This document shows positions 42,890-56,600 of a stretch of 64,000 bases of DNA, piece after piece. The number at the start of each line of letters is the position of its first letter. Positions within the stretch are counted from its first letter, which is position 1. Where the stretch lies: the NCBI RefSeq assembly GCF_027580225.2, contig NC_073346.2, forward strand, positions 1,755,001 to 1,819,000, given 5' to 3'. This DNA is from Misgurnus anguillicaudatus. Lineage: Eukaryota; Chordata; Actinopteri; Cypriniformes; Cobitidae. The notes under the pieces are model-generated. The model was not told the origin of the DNA and ran no database searches. It saw only the letters and a list, made by a program, of their open reading frames with translations. The position numbers and the translations under genes were made by a program.

Positions 42890-43412
42890 CTTTTCTGTCA
42901 AACTTTTCTGGTTGTACCCTCAAAGGTTATTTTTTGTACCTTACTGGTATAAAACAGTACTTATTGGTATAAAGCATTGACCTGTTGTACTTTATGGGGC
43001 ACAATATACCCTTAAGACATATAGTGTGCCTTTAACCTCCTAAGACCTGAGCTTTGGTTTGTCTTTTTTCAGAGTTCTTCCAGCTATTTTGGGGTTAGGA
43101 AGAACCAATAAGCAGTGTAATTGTCCACGTTTATGTACATCAGGTTCCAGTTACACAAAATGTAGTATTATAGTGCAAACATCCAAAAATGTGATGTCCA
43201 CGTATGTGGTTTTAGGAGGTTAGGGACCAATTTTGTACTAGTTTAATGTAAGGGGTACAAAACATTTAACTGTACCTATAAAGGTACACAATAGGCCATT
43301 AACATACAGTAATATACTAAAAAGGTTAAACATTGTATTATGTTTTACCTTTGTTTTACTACAAACAGAGGGTACCACCCCATCAACAGAAAATGTACAG
43401 TTTTTCTGACAG
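42890..43412. mobile_element. MITE with nested second MITE (43032-43222)
   Basis: The outer ends ctgtcaaacttttctggttg (about 42895) and cagtttttctgacag (about 43398) are inverted, each next to a gtaccctc/gagggtac word. The inner element begins ttaacctcctaagacc (43032) and ends ggttttaggaggtta (about 43222), and it splits the outer one. Confidence 0.55.
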
Positions 43413-43977
43413 TGGACCTTTAATATTTTGGCTTGCCAAGCTACACCTTGATTAAAATGTCATAGGATAGACTGTTTTACTTTTGGTAAGTCAGTAACCA
43501 ACCAACCAACCAGTTTCTACCATAAACACCTTACTACTTAGCACAATCTTAGCAACCATTAGGACCCCCAACCCCATGGATGTACATCAGTTTGACAGGT
43601 GAAGTCTCTGTCCTTTACTCATCATGCTTTTATCTTATTTAACTTACTGTGCAGTAGCTTTATTAGCTCTCTAGTCCTGCTGAAGTGACCCAGAGTTAAT
43701 ACAGCCGTGACAGTTTATACATCAAACCATTAGGGGATTTGAACCAACAGCTTTTCAGTTGCCAACCCAAATATTTAATCGCTAAGACACAGAACCCCAT
43801 TCTGTCTTTTGTTAATCTGGTGTTTATTCCTTCGCTGTCACAAGGGCAACTAAATGTGGGGGTATGATTTATTGTTGATATAAATATCGCTCCACTTTTG
43901 TTTCTGTGTTGAGACTAAGACGTAAAGGGGTCTGTGCTGAATCACTCTCTCAGCCTCCACGCGCTGTTGGCTCACGC

Positions 43978-44040
43978 GTGTGTGTGTGTGTGTGCGTGTG
44001 TGTGTGTGTGTGTGAGTGTGTGTGTGTGTGTGTGTGTGAG
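43978..44040. repeat. (GT)n microsatellite
   Basis: About 63 bases of GT with single interruptions (gc, ga). The apparent Cys/Val-rich ORF across it is an artefact of the repeat. Confidence 0.95.
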
Positions 44041-44596
44041 TGTTTGCGTCAGGTTAAATAAGAGTTTACAAAAGAAGCGTTCCTGCTGTCCCTTCTCCCT
44101 CAGCCAGATCCTCTATTTGATCTCCTTATTAAGGCACATCAGGCAGGATGTTACACACATGCCATCTCTCTCTTCTGCTCTCTCACTCATACTGATTCAA
44201 TCCTTTCATTTTCCATTATGTCTTTGTCTATATCCACTGGCCAGTCTTTCTTCCCTGATTGCTCCTTTCCATCTTAAAGTATCAGGGCTCTCTGAGCGAA
44301 AAAGTTGTCATCATCATGTCATTCTTGACCTTGAATGTTTTTAGCACAATTTAAGCTTCTAAAACAAAAGTTATGGTACAGTTGATGTCAAATTTAATTG
44401 TTGGTCAATAATACGTTGTTTAATTGCGATTTTAGCATTTAATTTTGAAGATTAAGATTTTGAAGTCTGTACCCATTCAAGTAGATAGGATTTTAGTCTT
44501 GCATGACTGAAATAATTGCCTGATGGGGTTGCAAGCTGGCCGCCGAGTGGCCTCAACTTCCCTAAAGGGACTTTTTTTGCTAATAATACCCTAGTG

Positions 44597-44755
44597 CAGT
44601 GGTCACCAATCCTGGTCCTGGAGGGCTGGTGTCTCTGCAGAGTTTAGCTCCAACCCTAATCAAACACACCTGAAGCAGCTAATTAAAGTGATTCAGGGTT
44701 GGAGCTAAACTCTGCAGAGACACCGGCCCTCCAGGACCAGGATTGGTGACCACTG
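44597..44755. mobile_element. Near-perfect hairpin hAT MITE
   Basis: 159 bases starting cagtggtcaccaatcctggt and ending with its complement; the arms are about 65 bases and differ at about one position. It is flanked by a perfect 8-bp duplication ccctagtg (44589-44596 and 44756-44763). Confidence 0.9.
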
Positions 44756-45123
44756 CCCTAGTGATTATAGTGACCCATATGAGAAAACACCTTTTGTGCG
44801 TCATGGGAAACTAACTTTTCCATTTTTCTATATTGCAAAATTGTTAAATGATTACAGAAATGTTATTTATTTTAAAGTTTCAAGTATTGTTTAATATTGT
44901 GTAATTCTCTAAAAAGTCATTTCATTTCAATGGATAAACTTTCTTAAATAAAAAAGTCATTATATGAGAATGAAATGCCAATGCCTGCTATTTTAATAAT
45001 TATGTATAGGAATACATACAAATCTGTATGTATGTTAAGCTGGTAATATGTAAATAATTAACTGTCAAAGCGTCAATATTATACCTTTTAGTGTGTATGA
45101 AATGTTTTTTGAAAACGATCCTG

Positions 45124-45365
45124 CACTCTAAAAAAGGATGTTAATTTTTTACACATTGTTTTGTGTTATCCTATTAAACACATTATGATTTATTTTATTT
45201 TACACATTTTGTGTAATGTCGTGTTGATTTTTCGTTCAAATAAATAAAAGGGACAACACAAGATGTGTTAAGACAACACAAAGTGTGTTGTTTCAAAAAG
45301 AAAACAAAGATAAGTTAAGTTAAGGACAACACGTCCTACACGTTTTAAGACATTTGTTTAAGATT
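45124..45365. mobile_element. MITE family M2, copy 2
   Basis: It starts cactctaaaaaagg and shares aataaaagggacaacacaag and agacaacacaaagtgtgttg with the copy at 5200-5443. The right end is decayed. Confidence 0.65.
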
Positions 45366-46244
45366 ATTTCCATTTTTTTCCGTTTAAGCGCTTTTAGTCC
45401 CTTTAAATTAGGAAAGGACCTTTAAAGCTACAAAATAAAAAGGAAGATTCTAAAAAAAAGTTATGTCACACATTTGTGTTTTCACGTTTGATTGTTGCTG
45501 TCATTTTAGTGCACGCTGGTGCAGTATTTGAGTCCATCCTGTGCCCCCTTATTTACAGTGTGGTGTCAGAAAGAGCATTAGCTGATGAGTTTGACCTGAC
45601 TTAGCCCTGACTTTCCACAAAAGCACCACTGTTTCATCCATGTGGGTTCTTGAATTGTTACAGTGTTTGTAAATAGTTTTTGTTTTCTTTCTGCTGTTGA
45701 TGTTCAAGTTCAGTAATGAGTGCAGTTAGATTAAAGTGATTGCATTTGCACTGCATATGTGTTGACATTGCACTGTGTGCCACTGTTCTGCACTGCTGAT
45801 GTCTGAGAGTGGAAAGAATTTGCTCTGTAAACCTCAACGGCTGCTCTCGTGGGTTCATTCTAGTCTGATGGTAACGTCAGATCTTCATTATGGCTTGTTC
45901 ATTGTGTAAGCACTTCCTGCTGTTGAAAAGAGTGGTTGCCATGGCACCGTACCATCATGAGATGAATGAGTTTCTTATACAGCTGGAAAGAGTTCTGCGT
46001 TGTCTATCATTTACTAAAAATAATGCAATAGAGTGTTCACTTTTGACTGAAGCATACGGAGAACTGTTCAGAAGTGTGGAAACTTTTACTTATTCTTCAT
46101 TTACATTTTTCCATATTTTAAAATAATAGTGAAGCCATTAAAACTCTGGAATAACACAAATATGTATATTTTAAAAGTTGACACTGCTGCCTCATCCTTT
46201 AAAAAACTTTGTACATAAAAAGTGGGTATTGGTACCTCAAATGT

Positions 46245-46830
46245 ACTGTAGGGCCAGGGAAAGGTGGGCACCAAGTAACACTTTTGGCTTTGGCTCTATT
46301 CAAAAAATATTTGATTTAATCATTTTTACACAATCAAATGAACACTTAAAGCAGGTCTAGGCCTTGGTTTAATTGGGAAATATAACTTGTTTTAACAGGC
46401 ATGCCTTACTAAAAGCTTTGCTTGTGTGCACTTTGAGGCAAAACAAAGGACACTGGTGTATTTTAAGATATGTCAGTGCAAGTTGTTTTCATTTTGGACA
46501 GCTCTTACATTTATTTGAATTTAGGACTAGTCTAATCCTTGTCCGGGAAACCGCCCCATAAAGTTTGTTTGTGGGGCCTACCGTTGTCGTACAATTACAA
46601 CGATAGTGACAGGAGTGCAAAAGTTACTTACCCCATTGGTGGGTTTAATTGTAACAAACAGAGGGTTTGTTGAAATACCTGCTAGAAAATTTAGTTTAAA
46701 AACAAATAATTCAATAAAATTCTGTCTATATTAAAGGTGGATATTTTATGGACATGTTTATATATCTGCCTATAATAGATAGATATTCACACATTCATCC
46801 ATCCATGATCCTTCATCTAACCATCCTTGT
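46245..46830. repeat. Dispersed repeat family R2, copy 2, split by a MITE
   Basis: It matches the copy at 33580-33900 on both sides (gggcaccaagtaacactttt; gtgacaggagtgcaaaagtt). In between, at about 46345-46560, is a family M3 copy, so that MITE jumped into an existing R2 copy. Confidence 0.65.
46345..46560. mobile_element. MITE family M3, copy 1
   Basis: It shares ctaggcctt(g/a)gtttaatt, ggaaatataact.gttttaac and gtccgggaaaccgcccc with the copy at 48152-48387. The left terminal ggtttcccgg is missing here. Confidence 0.7.
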
Positions 46831-47664
46831 ATTATGCATCAGTGGCTATGTTTACATGCACAAAATACCAATAACTAAGCAACAAATCATTTCATCTTTA
46901 ACCCGCAGAAAAAAACAACTGGTGGAAACAGTTTAAACAGTAGCCCAAATCTAACTTCGAAAAAAGCAGAGGACTTGGCAACGCTACGCTGCGGACAGCA
47001 TCTCTCGTCTAGTTCACGCTTTATCTCTGGATAAAAGTCAAAACTGAGATGGAGAATGTTGTTCTTAGAAGTTTTCAGATATAGGTAATGAAAACACAGT
47101 TTTCAAAAAGCACAAAGCTATTTTAATGCTTTAAGTAGCCTAATGTTTTAAAAGTACACATGAATGCTGCAGAATGTAGTACATCGTGCGTACAGCGCGT
47201 GACCCCATTAACTTTACCTTAATAATGTGTGATGTTATTGCTTTGCTATTGCGTGTTTCTGTGAAAAGAATCATGTGATATAAGAGGTAAATGTAATACG
47301 TGAACTTGAGCACAAATGTTCTGCGCATGTGCACAAAGTATTTTTGCATCCGATTGAGAAAATACTATGATTCCCGAGTTTACATGCGTACTTTTCTCCA
47401 GAAGAAAAGTACGACATTTGCATTATTAAGGTGTTTACATGAAGGCTTTTTAATAAGATTGAGCCATCAATACGATTACAAACGGATTATTTGGTTGCAT
47501 GTTAATATACCTAGTGTATATAAATAGATTTTTTTTGAAAGGGCTGCACAATTAAAACAAAAAAATTGAGAGTTATTTCTCCTGACATTTTATTAACAGT
47601 TATCATTTTGATGAATAGTATTTGGGCGATTCCACAGTAGGGCTCACTATGTGAGACATTAGAC

Positions 47665-47944
47665 CAGTGGTTCTCAAACTGGGGGCCGCGAGATGGTGCC
47701 TGGGGGGCCCCAGTTTTATGACATTTTATAAAATAAATTAATTTATCATGAATTCTGTGGAATTAAACCTAAAAAAAATAAGGCTACTAACCAACAGCAC
47801 TACTTTGTATCATTAAATATGTTTTGTTTAATTAAAAGTTGAGTTTTAGAAACTTTTTCTTTGTCATAAATTTTCTTTGGGGGGGCCGCGAAGGAATGCG
47901 CATACATAAGGGGGGCGCACGCTGAAAAAGTTTGAGAACCACTG
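47665..47944. mobile_element. hAT MITE with 8-bp duplication
   Basis: The ends cagtggttctcaaact and agtttgagaaccactg are inverted. A perfect duplication cattagac lies at 47657-47664 and 47945-47952. Non-coding, 280 bases. Confidence 0.9.
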
Positions 47945-48151
47945 CATTAGACTGCAAAAATCAATCTTCACGGAAAAAGCCATTGTTCTCAGGTTAACAT
48001 CCTAAGAAAACCTGGGATACAGCTGTGTGAAAGGCAAGATAAATCTGGCAATGGTAAACTAGTAAACTTTGATCAAGGGTGAGTTGATGTATGTCAATGG
48101 GCACGGAGGCACAGAGACTTCCGTTTACGATATGATTTTAATGATGATTAA

Positions 48152-48387
48152 GGAGCGGTTTCCCGGACAGGGATTAGCTTAATCCAGGACTAGGCCTTAG
48201 TTTAATTAGGAAATATAACTAGTTTTAACAAACATGCCTTACTTAAAACCTGTGTGCATTTTGAGGCGAAACAAAGGGCACTGATGTATTTTAAGATATA
48301 TAAGTGCAGGTTGTTTTCAGTTTGTACAGCTCTTAAAAATGTTTTAGTTTAGGAATAGTCTAATCCCTGTCCGGGAAACCGCCCCTA
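48152..48387. mobile_element. MITE family M3, copy 2
   Basis: The inverted ends aggagcggtttcccggacag (left) and ctgtccgggaaaccgcccct (right) are both intact. This is a widely seen fish MITE pattern. Non-coding. Confidence 0.75.
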
Positions 48388-49217
48388 AATGTTTAGGTTC
48401 CTTTTAAACCTACATTAAAAGTGTACCGGTTAAATATTATTACTGCAGTAAAAGAGTTTATTTTGATCATGATGCCACGATCGGTTGCTGGATAATTCTG
48501 AAATTACTTTTCAGTCATTTTCAAATTTGTAAACATTTGGACAGAAACCACAAACTTATCAACATTTCAACATTTGTCGAAATCCGTGAAATCCTCTTTC
48601 TCCCACGCAGAGCATGGGTGACCTAGACAATCTTATATCTGACTTGAGAACCGCTGAGACATTAGGAGATGGACATTTACCATCAGAATAAAATGTTTTT
48701 CAGATGCACTGAATGTCTTAACCTGACACCCCCAATTTCTGGGGATGTAAATAAAAAAGTCACATTACACGATAATGCCAAGGTTTAGTGGGATAAAATT
48801 AACTTTATTATTTCTTACATGTATCTTAAACTTTTCTGTGTTTTCCCCTACATCTATTCATGTAAAGCTGCGTTGGAACAATTAACAATTGTGAGAAGCG
48901 CTATATAAATAAAATAAAATAAAATAAAATAAAATTGAATATTTAATTAAACAAAACAGTGAACTAAAATCAAAATGACAACTACTGGGTATTATACAAA
49001 CTTTATTGTTCATTACACCCCGAAACTGTGGAAACGCCCATTTGTTTAATTTCATTATCATTTACATTGTTTCATTTCATTATATTACCATTGTATACCT
49101 GATGCTTTATTGTAGCAATGTGTGACAATTTAGCCCGCCGTGCAAACATGTTTTCAGTCACCAAAAGCTTCTTGAGCATCTTAAATTGTAAATATAATTT
49201 TAGTTTACTAATGAAAT

Positions 49218-49440
49218 ATGACTGTCTGTGAAATCCAGGCTGAAGTCTCCAAATCTAATTACAAGATTAGGAGCATTAAAGTTTGATTTTAACCATTTAT
49301 TTCACTTTATTTCACTTAATCATTTATTTCATGATTTCAATCTCTGACATAACCTTACTCAGACAATATTAAAGATATCAAGGTTATATTTTCACTTTAT
49401 GTTTACATTATTTAATATGATTCTATGTAGAAAACAACAA
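49218..49440. repeat. Dispersed repeat family R1, copy 5
   Basis: It shares gtgaaatccaggctgaagtc, gagcattaaagtttgatttt and caatattaaagatatcaagg with the copies at 39258 and 3293. It has a short internal duplication of catttatttcac. Confidence 0.7.
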
Positions 49441-50783
49441 ATCTAAATGTTTTTTTTTAATAATTACTTAAATTACTTCAAAAGGAACCATAAAGCCTGA
49501 CAAGTGGATATTAAGAAAATCAGTGAAAACCACTGATTTTGTGATTTATTTAGTATAAAGTTAAATTCATTCTGCCTTTTCATGTATAATATTGCAGTTC
49601 TCTTCAATTCTGATGAGTCTGTAATGTCAGGCTGAGGTGGCCACTTATCTTTAGCTGCGAGACTTGAGAGCTGCATCTTCTAATGCAATTTACAGCAGCA
49701 GGTGGCGGGACGTCACTTCTATCTGGGGGGATTATTATTATTATTACCCTAGACCATCATCCACAGCCCTTTGCCCCATGCAGACCGAAGGACTTAAAAT
49801 AACCTTTCACATTGCCCTGCCTTGCCTGTCCTCCAATTAAGAAACTATTTTGGAGTCTTTGCCAGCCCCAATTGTTTAGCAAGGGCAATTTTAATACCAC
49901 TGTATTTTGGGCACTTGATAAATACATTAGTGCTTTGTTTTCTTGTTGTTAATTTGTACTTTGAGTTACATAAAGTGTCACATTAAATGATTTTGTAGTT
50001 TATCAGTGAATTATAAGTGTGATATCACAGCATCTGTATGCGTTTTTAGACTGTCTGTCAATACAGTGGCTCAGCATATGCAGGCTTTTGAAAGTGTACA
50101 GTACTCAGAATTTTGTAGATATGGTGTAAAATGATGACAGACATTAATTCATAGTCCTGATGGACAGCTTGTGTGTGTCAAATCAGTATTGTGTATGAGA
50201 TTTTTTCAGTTTGTTGCTGTCAAGTGCAAAGAGATATTTATCTGTCAGGAAATGAGCGCCAGAGATATTTACAAACTCAAAACACATTGCCTTATATGGC
50301 TGCTTGATTCAAAACCCTTAATCTGCATGCATAAGTCATTGTATCTTGATTGAAAGGTAAAAACTGTCATAAAACATGATCATATTGTTCATTTAATAGT
50401 GCCTTAGTAGCAGTATCATATCAGATGATATAATTTCATGATTTCATCAAGTCAGCATAATTTCTGTAATTTAATTAGATTGCAGGATAAGGTTTAGGAG
50501 CTGACTTTATATTTATTGATATTAAATGGTCTGTGAATGGATAATTAAATTTCTTCTTGATCTTTTGACAGTTAAAAGGTGGTTATACTATAAAATATCC
50601 TGTAATTAAAAAAATTCAACACTTCCATGTTATTTAAAACTGTTTCAACACTGTTACCCGATAATAGCAGCGGGGGGTTACTTCCAAGCCTTCCATGAGG
50701 CACACCCACAAAAACAGAGAGTTTTAAAATGGAGGCTCAAAAATAGGGTTGAGTAAGGACTACTACTTATTTATTATGGCGTA

Positions 50784-51988
50784 CACTCACCTAAAGGATT
50801 ATTAGGAACACCATACTAATACTGTGTTTGACCCCCTTTCTCCTTTAGAACTGCCTTAATTCTACGTGGCATTGATTCAACAAGGTGTTGAAAGCATTCT
50901 TTAGAAATGTTGGCCCATATTGATAGGATAGCATCTTGCAGTTGATGGAGATTTGTGGGATGCACATCCAGGGCACAAAGCTCCCGTTCTCCCACATCCC
51001 AAAGATGCTCTATTGGGTTGAGATCTGGTGACTGTGGGGGCCATTTAAGTACTGAACTCATTGTCATGTTCAAGAAACCAATTTAAAATGATTCAAGCTT
51101 TGTGACATTGTGCATTATCCTGCTGGAAGTAGCCATCAGAGGATGAGTACATGGTGGTCATAAAGGGATGGACATGGTCAGAAACAATGCTCAGGTAGGC
51201 CGTGGCATTTAAACGATGCCCAATTGGCACTAAAATGTGCCAAGAAAACATCTCCCACACCATTACACCATCACCACCAGCCTGCACAGTGGTAACAAGG
51301 CATGATGGATCCATGTTCTCATTCTGTTTACGCCAAATTCTGACTCTACCATCTGAATGTCTCAACAGAAATCGAGACTCATCAGACCAGGCAACATTTT
51401 TCCAGTCTTCAACTGTCCAATTTGGTGAGATCGTGCAAATTGTAGCCTCTTTTTCCTATTTGTAGTGGAGATGAGTGGTACCCGGTGGGGTCTTCTGCTG
51501 TTGTAGCCCATCCGCCTCAACGTTGTGTGTGTTGTGGCTTCACAAATGCTTTGCTGCATACCTCGGTTGTAACGAGTGGTTATTTCAGTCAAAGTTACTT
51601 TTCTATCAGCTTGAATCAGTCGTCCCATTCTCCTCTAACCTCTAGCATCAACAAGGCATTTTCACCCACAGGACTGCCGCATACTGGATGTTTTTCCCTT
51701 TTCACACCATTCTTTGTAAACCCTAGAAATGGTTGTGTGTGAAAATCCCAGTAACTGAGCAGACTGTGAAATACTCAGACCGGCCCGTCTGGCAACAACA
51801 ACCATGCCACGCTCAAAATTGCTTAAATCACCTTTCTTTTCCATTCTGACATTCATTTTGGAGTTCAGGAGATTGTCTTGACCAGGACCACACCCCTAAA
51901 TGCATTGAAGCAACTGCCATGTTACTGATTAGATAATTGCATTAATGAGAAATTGAACAGGTGTTCCTAATAATCCTTTAGGTGACTG
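50784..51988 (-). mobile_element. Tc1/mariner transposon, full length, decayed
   Basis: The ends cactcacctaaaggattatt (50784) and aataatcctttaggtgactg (ending 51988) are inverted repeats differing at one base near the tip, bordered by TA (50782-50783 and 51989-51990). The transposase is encoded on the minus strand. It is 1,205 bases, a normal size for Tc1. Confidence 0.92.
50816..51856 (-). pseudogene. Tc1 transposase pseudogene
   Basis: Frames in order from 51856 down: KKGDLSNFERGMVVVARRAG and LLGFSHTTISRVYKEW (N-terminal HTH), MGRLIQADRKVTLTEITTRY, the first catalytic Asp in SDESRF near 51380, DNAQCHKA (second Asp, about 51093) and PDLNPIEHLWD (the final acidic residue, about 51020). A frameshift lies near 51410 and further breaks near 51640 and 51090. 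No single frame spans the protein, so this copy is inactive, although the motifs are well kept. Confidence 0.85.
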
Positions 51989-52863
51989 TATATTTAGGTG
52001 AATACCTTTCAAGCGCTATTAGTGAACCACAGAGGACAGTACAACATAATAAAGATAAGCCAGTTCATTAACCCTTAAACATATTCTTCCTCTCTGATTA
52101 GTGTGTTTTTTATGGCAGAAATAATGTTAATAATCAAAATATTTTGATTCAGGAAACCATTTCTTGAAAAATGTATCATGTATCATTATATATCAGTCAG
52201 CCCTCATCAAACATGCACATTTTCCATGAAAAGTTGTTCATTTTAAATTTAAAATATACTATTAAATGCTTTTGAGCAAAACTAAATTATAAACCATCTA
52301 TGCATAATGCAGACGATAGGTGAAATAGATTTGGTGCACTGTAATTTCTTTTAATCATTGGTACATGATTCGTGTTTTTATCATGCAGTAGTTAGTTTCA
52401 ATAGCATGAAATGTTGTATATTATTTAAGGTATACAGACTGTGACACAGGTCAGTATTTCATTTCTGTTTAAATTCTCAGGTTATAAATTTTGGCATGAA
52501 GCCCACAATAATGATCACTATGTTTGTAATGGATGAAAAACTAATTTTACTATCAATTTTAATATTCAACAGAAATAACTGTTATATGATGTGTCATATC
52601 ATTCATACAGTTTAGGTTAAGCTTGGAGACACAAGATCCAAAAGGTTGATAAAAGAGTTATCAATTACTTTTGTACTTCTGGTTTCTTTATTTTCATGGT
52701 TTCTGTCATGCTATCAACCCATCTGTATATCTGAAGATGGTGGTATTGGCCATGTTGTGTGCGTCATGTTCAAAAAGGAGAGGAGCTTCATTCTACAATA
52801 ACTAAATGATGCAAGCACATGATTGTCCTCTTTCATCTATGTTAAGTGTGTAAATGGTTTATG

Positions 52864-52908
52864 GGTGTGTGTGTCGTGTGTGTGTCGTGCGTGTGTGTGT
52901 GTGTCGTG

Positions 52909-52974
<66 letters not shown>
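52864..52974. repeat. (GT)n microsatellite
   Basis: About 110 bases of GT with cgtg and cgtgcatg interruptions at the left. Confidence 0.95.
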
Positions 52975-52976
<2 letters not shown>

Positions 52977-52984
52977 TACCTGGT

Positions 52985-53215
52985 AATTATCACGTTGTAA
53001 GGTGATGGGAATTCCTTGTGGGGACATTTTGTGGTCCCCATGAGAAAACAAGCTTATAAATCAAACAGAATAATGTATATTGAACATCTAAGGTAGCAGA
53101 AAGATTTCTGTGATGGTTGGAGTTAGGGGAAGGAAATAGAATATACAGTTTGAACAGTATAAAATGCATTACGTCTAAGGAATGTCCCCAAAAAACATGG
53201 AAACCAGAATGCGTG
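52985..53215. repeat. Fish dispersed repeat next to microsatellite
   Basis: The block ttgtggggacattttgtggt and ccccatgagaaaacaagctt with gaatgtccccaaaaaacatgg recurs in teleost genomes, commonly beside GT repeats. Non-coding. Confidence 0.5.
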
Positions 53216-53388
53216 TGTGTGCGTGTCGAGGTTCAGCTGCAGTGACATAAGGCAGGTTAAAGCTCAGTCTTGCTCTGACTGACTGCATCTGCCTTATTAG
53301 GAGTTTCTACCCAACGACGCCTACAATGTTTTGTATTTCACTTATCAGATAAAAAACAATACTGTGGAGATAAACGGCTACTGAAAAG

Positions 53389-53533
<145 letters not shown>

Positions 53534-53629
53534 ATTGAATTTGAAAAAAAACTTTATTACAATATTTCACATAAAACACCAACAAAACACAAAATCACAT
53601 TCACCATTACAAAACACAAAAACTAATTC

Positions 53630-56600
53630 TTACATTAACAGTAAAGAAAAATGTATATTACCATCAATAATGTAGCACAAAGACCCATTCGGACACCATT
53701 TTGTCTCAAAAGTTAAAACATCATTTCTGGATGAACAAAAATGAAAATCAACAAGTATTCTGGATTTAATTGTAGACAAAGTAATGATATCTTGATCTAC
53801 ACCCAAGTATATCTTATTCTTTTTACTCATATATAGTTTTGCTTGGCCTAGAATAAAATTCAAACACTGACAGATAAACCTCTTTTTTCCAGCATATTTA
53901 AAACCAACAATAAATACTTTTACAGAAAAAGATTCATTAAAACTCTCAAACAAACTATGTAATAAATTAAACAACCTTTCCAGCCCGAGACAATCCATAA
54001 AAGCATGAAAAATAGTTCTCTCTTTAAACAGAAAGGGCATCCTGCAGTAACATCAGAATTTAAGACACATATAAAAGCATTGACTGTGAGAGCACCATGT
54101 AACAGTCTCCATTGTATGTCCCCAACACTTTTACCCAATGGTGGCTTATACAACGATCTCCACTCTGGTTTTTCATAGTCACTCAATTTTAAAACACTAC
54201 GCCATGGTGTGTCAACTCTTTTGTTAAGCATTTTCTTGTTAAACACAATAACACAAGCTTAATAAAAAGACTTTCCAACACTTGTAAAAAATCGAGACAT
54301 AGGGATTCCCCAGAACTTAAAAACATTCATGAAACATCATTTAAAACAGGTAAAAGACAAAAAACAGGTAAAACATAATCTTCATTAGGCACAATCTTCC
54401 TTTCACAGTAAGCCGATAAGAGATTTAATTCATCGAACATGAGTCTTTTCTTCCATTTGTCTAATAAATGTGAAACAAAACGTCTTGATTTAATGTTTAG
54501 ACTCATAGCAACTTTTTCTGTATTTACAAAGTCCGTGCCTATCAAATTAACTAGGCTCCCCAATGTACATAATTTGGAGGTCACAAGCATTTCAGTATAC
54601 CCAGGAATTGCACAGTCATCATTCAAGTCAAAACGTGCTCCATGAACCAATGGTTCTTCAAGGAGCCAGTAAAGAGATTTTAAAATGTCCTTCTCTTTGC
54701 ACTTTGAACATGCTCCATACTTTAAAAACATTCCGATAAAAAATTTTGACAAGTCCAAGAAAAAAAAGATTTCTGTCCAACTTCAGATTTCCAAAATTTT
54801 GTAGAATTTTACACGCTACTACTTTCCAACTTGAGGTTATTGAACCACTAAAAAGTCTTTGCAAGAATTGTAAACGGAAAGCTGCTGTCCTATTTTGAAG
54901 ATGTGTCAATTCTTGTCCTCCTTCTTCTTTAGGTAAAAACAATATACTCTGAGGAACCCAATGTAGCTTATCCCAGAAAAAGTTGACTAAAATACCTTGA
55001 ATCTCTGCTAACAAACACAAAGGAGGATCCAAACAAGTTAATTTATGCCATAAGGAAAAAGCTATTAAATTATTTATCACTAATGTTCGACCTCTATATG
55101 ACATGTTTGGGATTAGCCACTTCCACTTCTCAAGTCGACCCTTAACCTTTTCAATAATTCCCTCCCAGTTTTTTTGTACAGTTACTTCATCTCCTAGAAA
55201 AACCCCCAAATATTTAAAGCCTCCTTTTTTCCATACTAACCCAGGAGGAAGGGGAAAACACCCTCTTTTCCAATCTCCTATTTGTATTGCCTCACTTTTT
55301 TCTAAATTAACTTTAGCAGAAGACAATTTTCTAAAATCATCAAGTACTCTCATTAAGACTTTTACATCATTTGGTTGATTAACAAAAACTAAGACATCAT
55401 CCGCATAAGCAGAGAGACTTTTTCCAAACATTGGCACACTAAACCCTTGTACATTTTCCGTACTTGCTCCAAAAAAGGTTCAATTGCCAATGAATATAAC
55501 ATTCGCGAGAGTGGGCAGCCCTGTCTCACACCTCTAAAAACTTTAAAAGGAGTGCATAAGCCAAAATTGATTTTGAGTATGCTGTCAACGTCGCTATACA
55601 ACACTTTAATTTTATCTATAAATTTTTTACTAAAACCGAAAGCTTTTAGTGTTTCCCATAAGTATACATGTTCCACTCTGTCGAACGCTTTTTCTTGATC
55701 TAATGAAATCAATCCACCGTCAATATTTAAAGACTTAGAGACATCATAAATATCCCTAATAAGGGAAATATTATCGAAAATTGACCTTTTGGATACACAA
55801 TAGGTTTAGTCCGGATGGATCACCTCATTCATAATTTTTGATAACCTGTTCTGCAAAACCTTTGAGAGAATTTTATAGTCACTACACAGAAGTGAAACGG
55901 GTCTCCAGTTTTTAATCTCCATGAGATCTCCTTTTTTGGGAAGGAGGGTAAGGATTGCTCTACGGCAACTCAAAGGCAGAAGACCTTCGTCTAAGCTACC
56001 ATTGAGTACTTCTAAGAGATCCTCCCCTAAAACATCCCAAAAACATTTATAGAAATCAATTGGTATGCCATCAATTCCAGGCACTCTTCCAGATTCCATG
56101 CTCTGAACAGCCTTATGCAGCTCTCCCAGGCTACACACACCTGAAATCTCCGCATTAGCTTCATCAAACACCTGTGGCAATTCCTGGAAGAAGACACTCT
56201 CATTCATATTGACTGATCCTAGTTCACTTCTGTATAGTTTTTCATAAAAACCAATTGCCCTCCTTCTAATTGCTACAGGATTGGACAACAGAAACCCTTC
56301 TTCAGATCGTAAAGCATGAATGATTCTTTGTTGTCCATTTTTCTTTTCGAGATTCAAAAAATACTTTGACGGTGCATCCATCTGATCAAGACTTCAAAAT
56401 CTTGACCGGATCAAAGCCCCCTGTGTTTTAACCCCTAATAAATTTGCTAATTGATTCTTTTTTTTTTTTGACAGAATTTTCAAATAACTTTGTTGTTTTG
56501 TTGACTCTACCAATTCCTGAATCTTCATTATGTCAGTCTCTAAGTCCTTCATTGACTGGTTTAAAGCTTTGGTGCTGTTGTGAGCATACTGCTGACAATA

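Noticed and set aside
43934..44344. 136-codon frame rich in Cys and Val
   Set aside because: It is produced by the (GT)n repeat; the same applies to the frames over 52823-53051 and 53307-53585.
45890..46126. 78-codon plus-strand frame in the plec intron, considered as another first exon
   Set aside because: It has no similarity to any plectin N-terminus I know, no phase-1 donor at its end, and no promoter-like composition.
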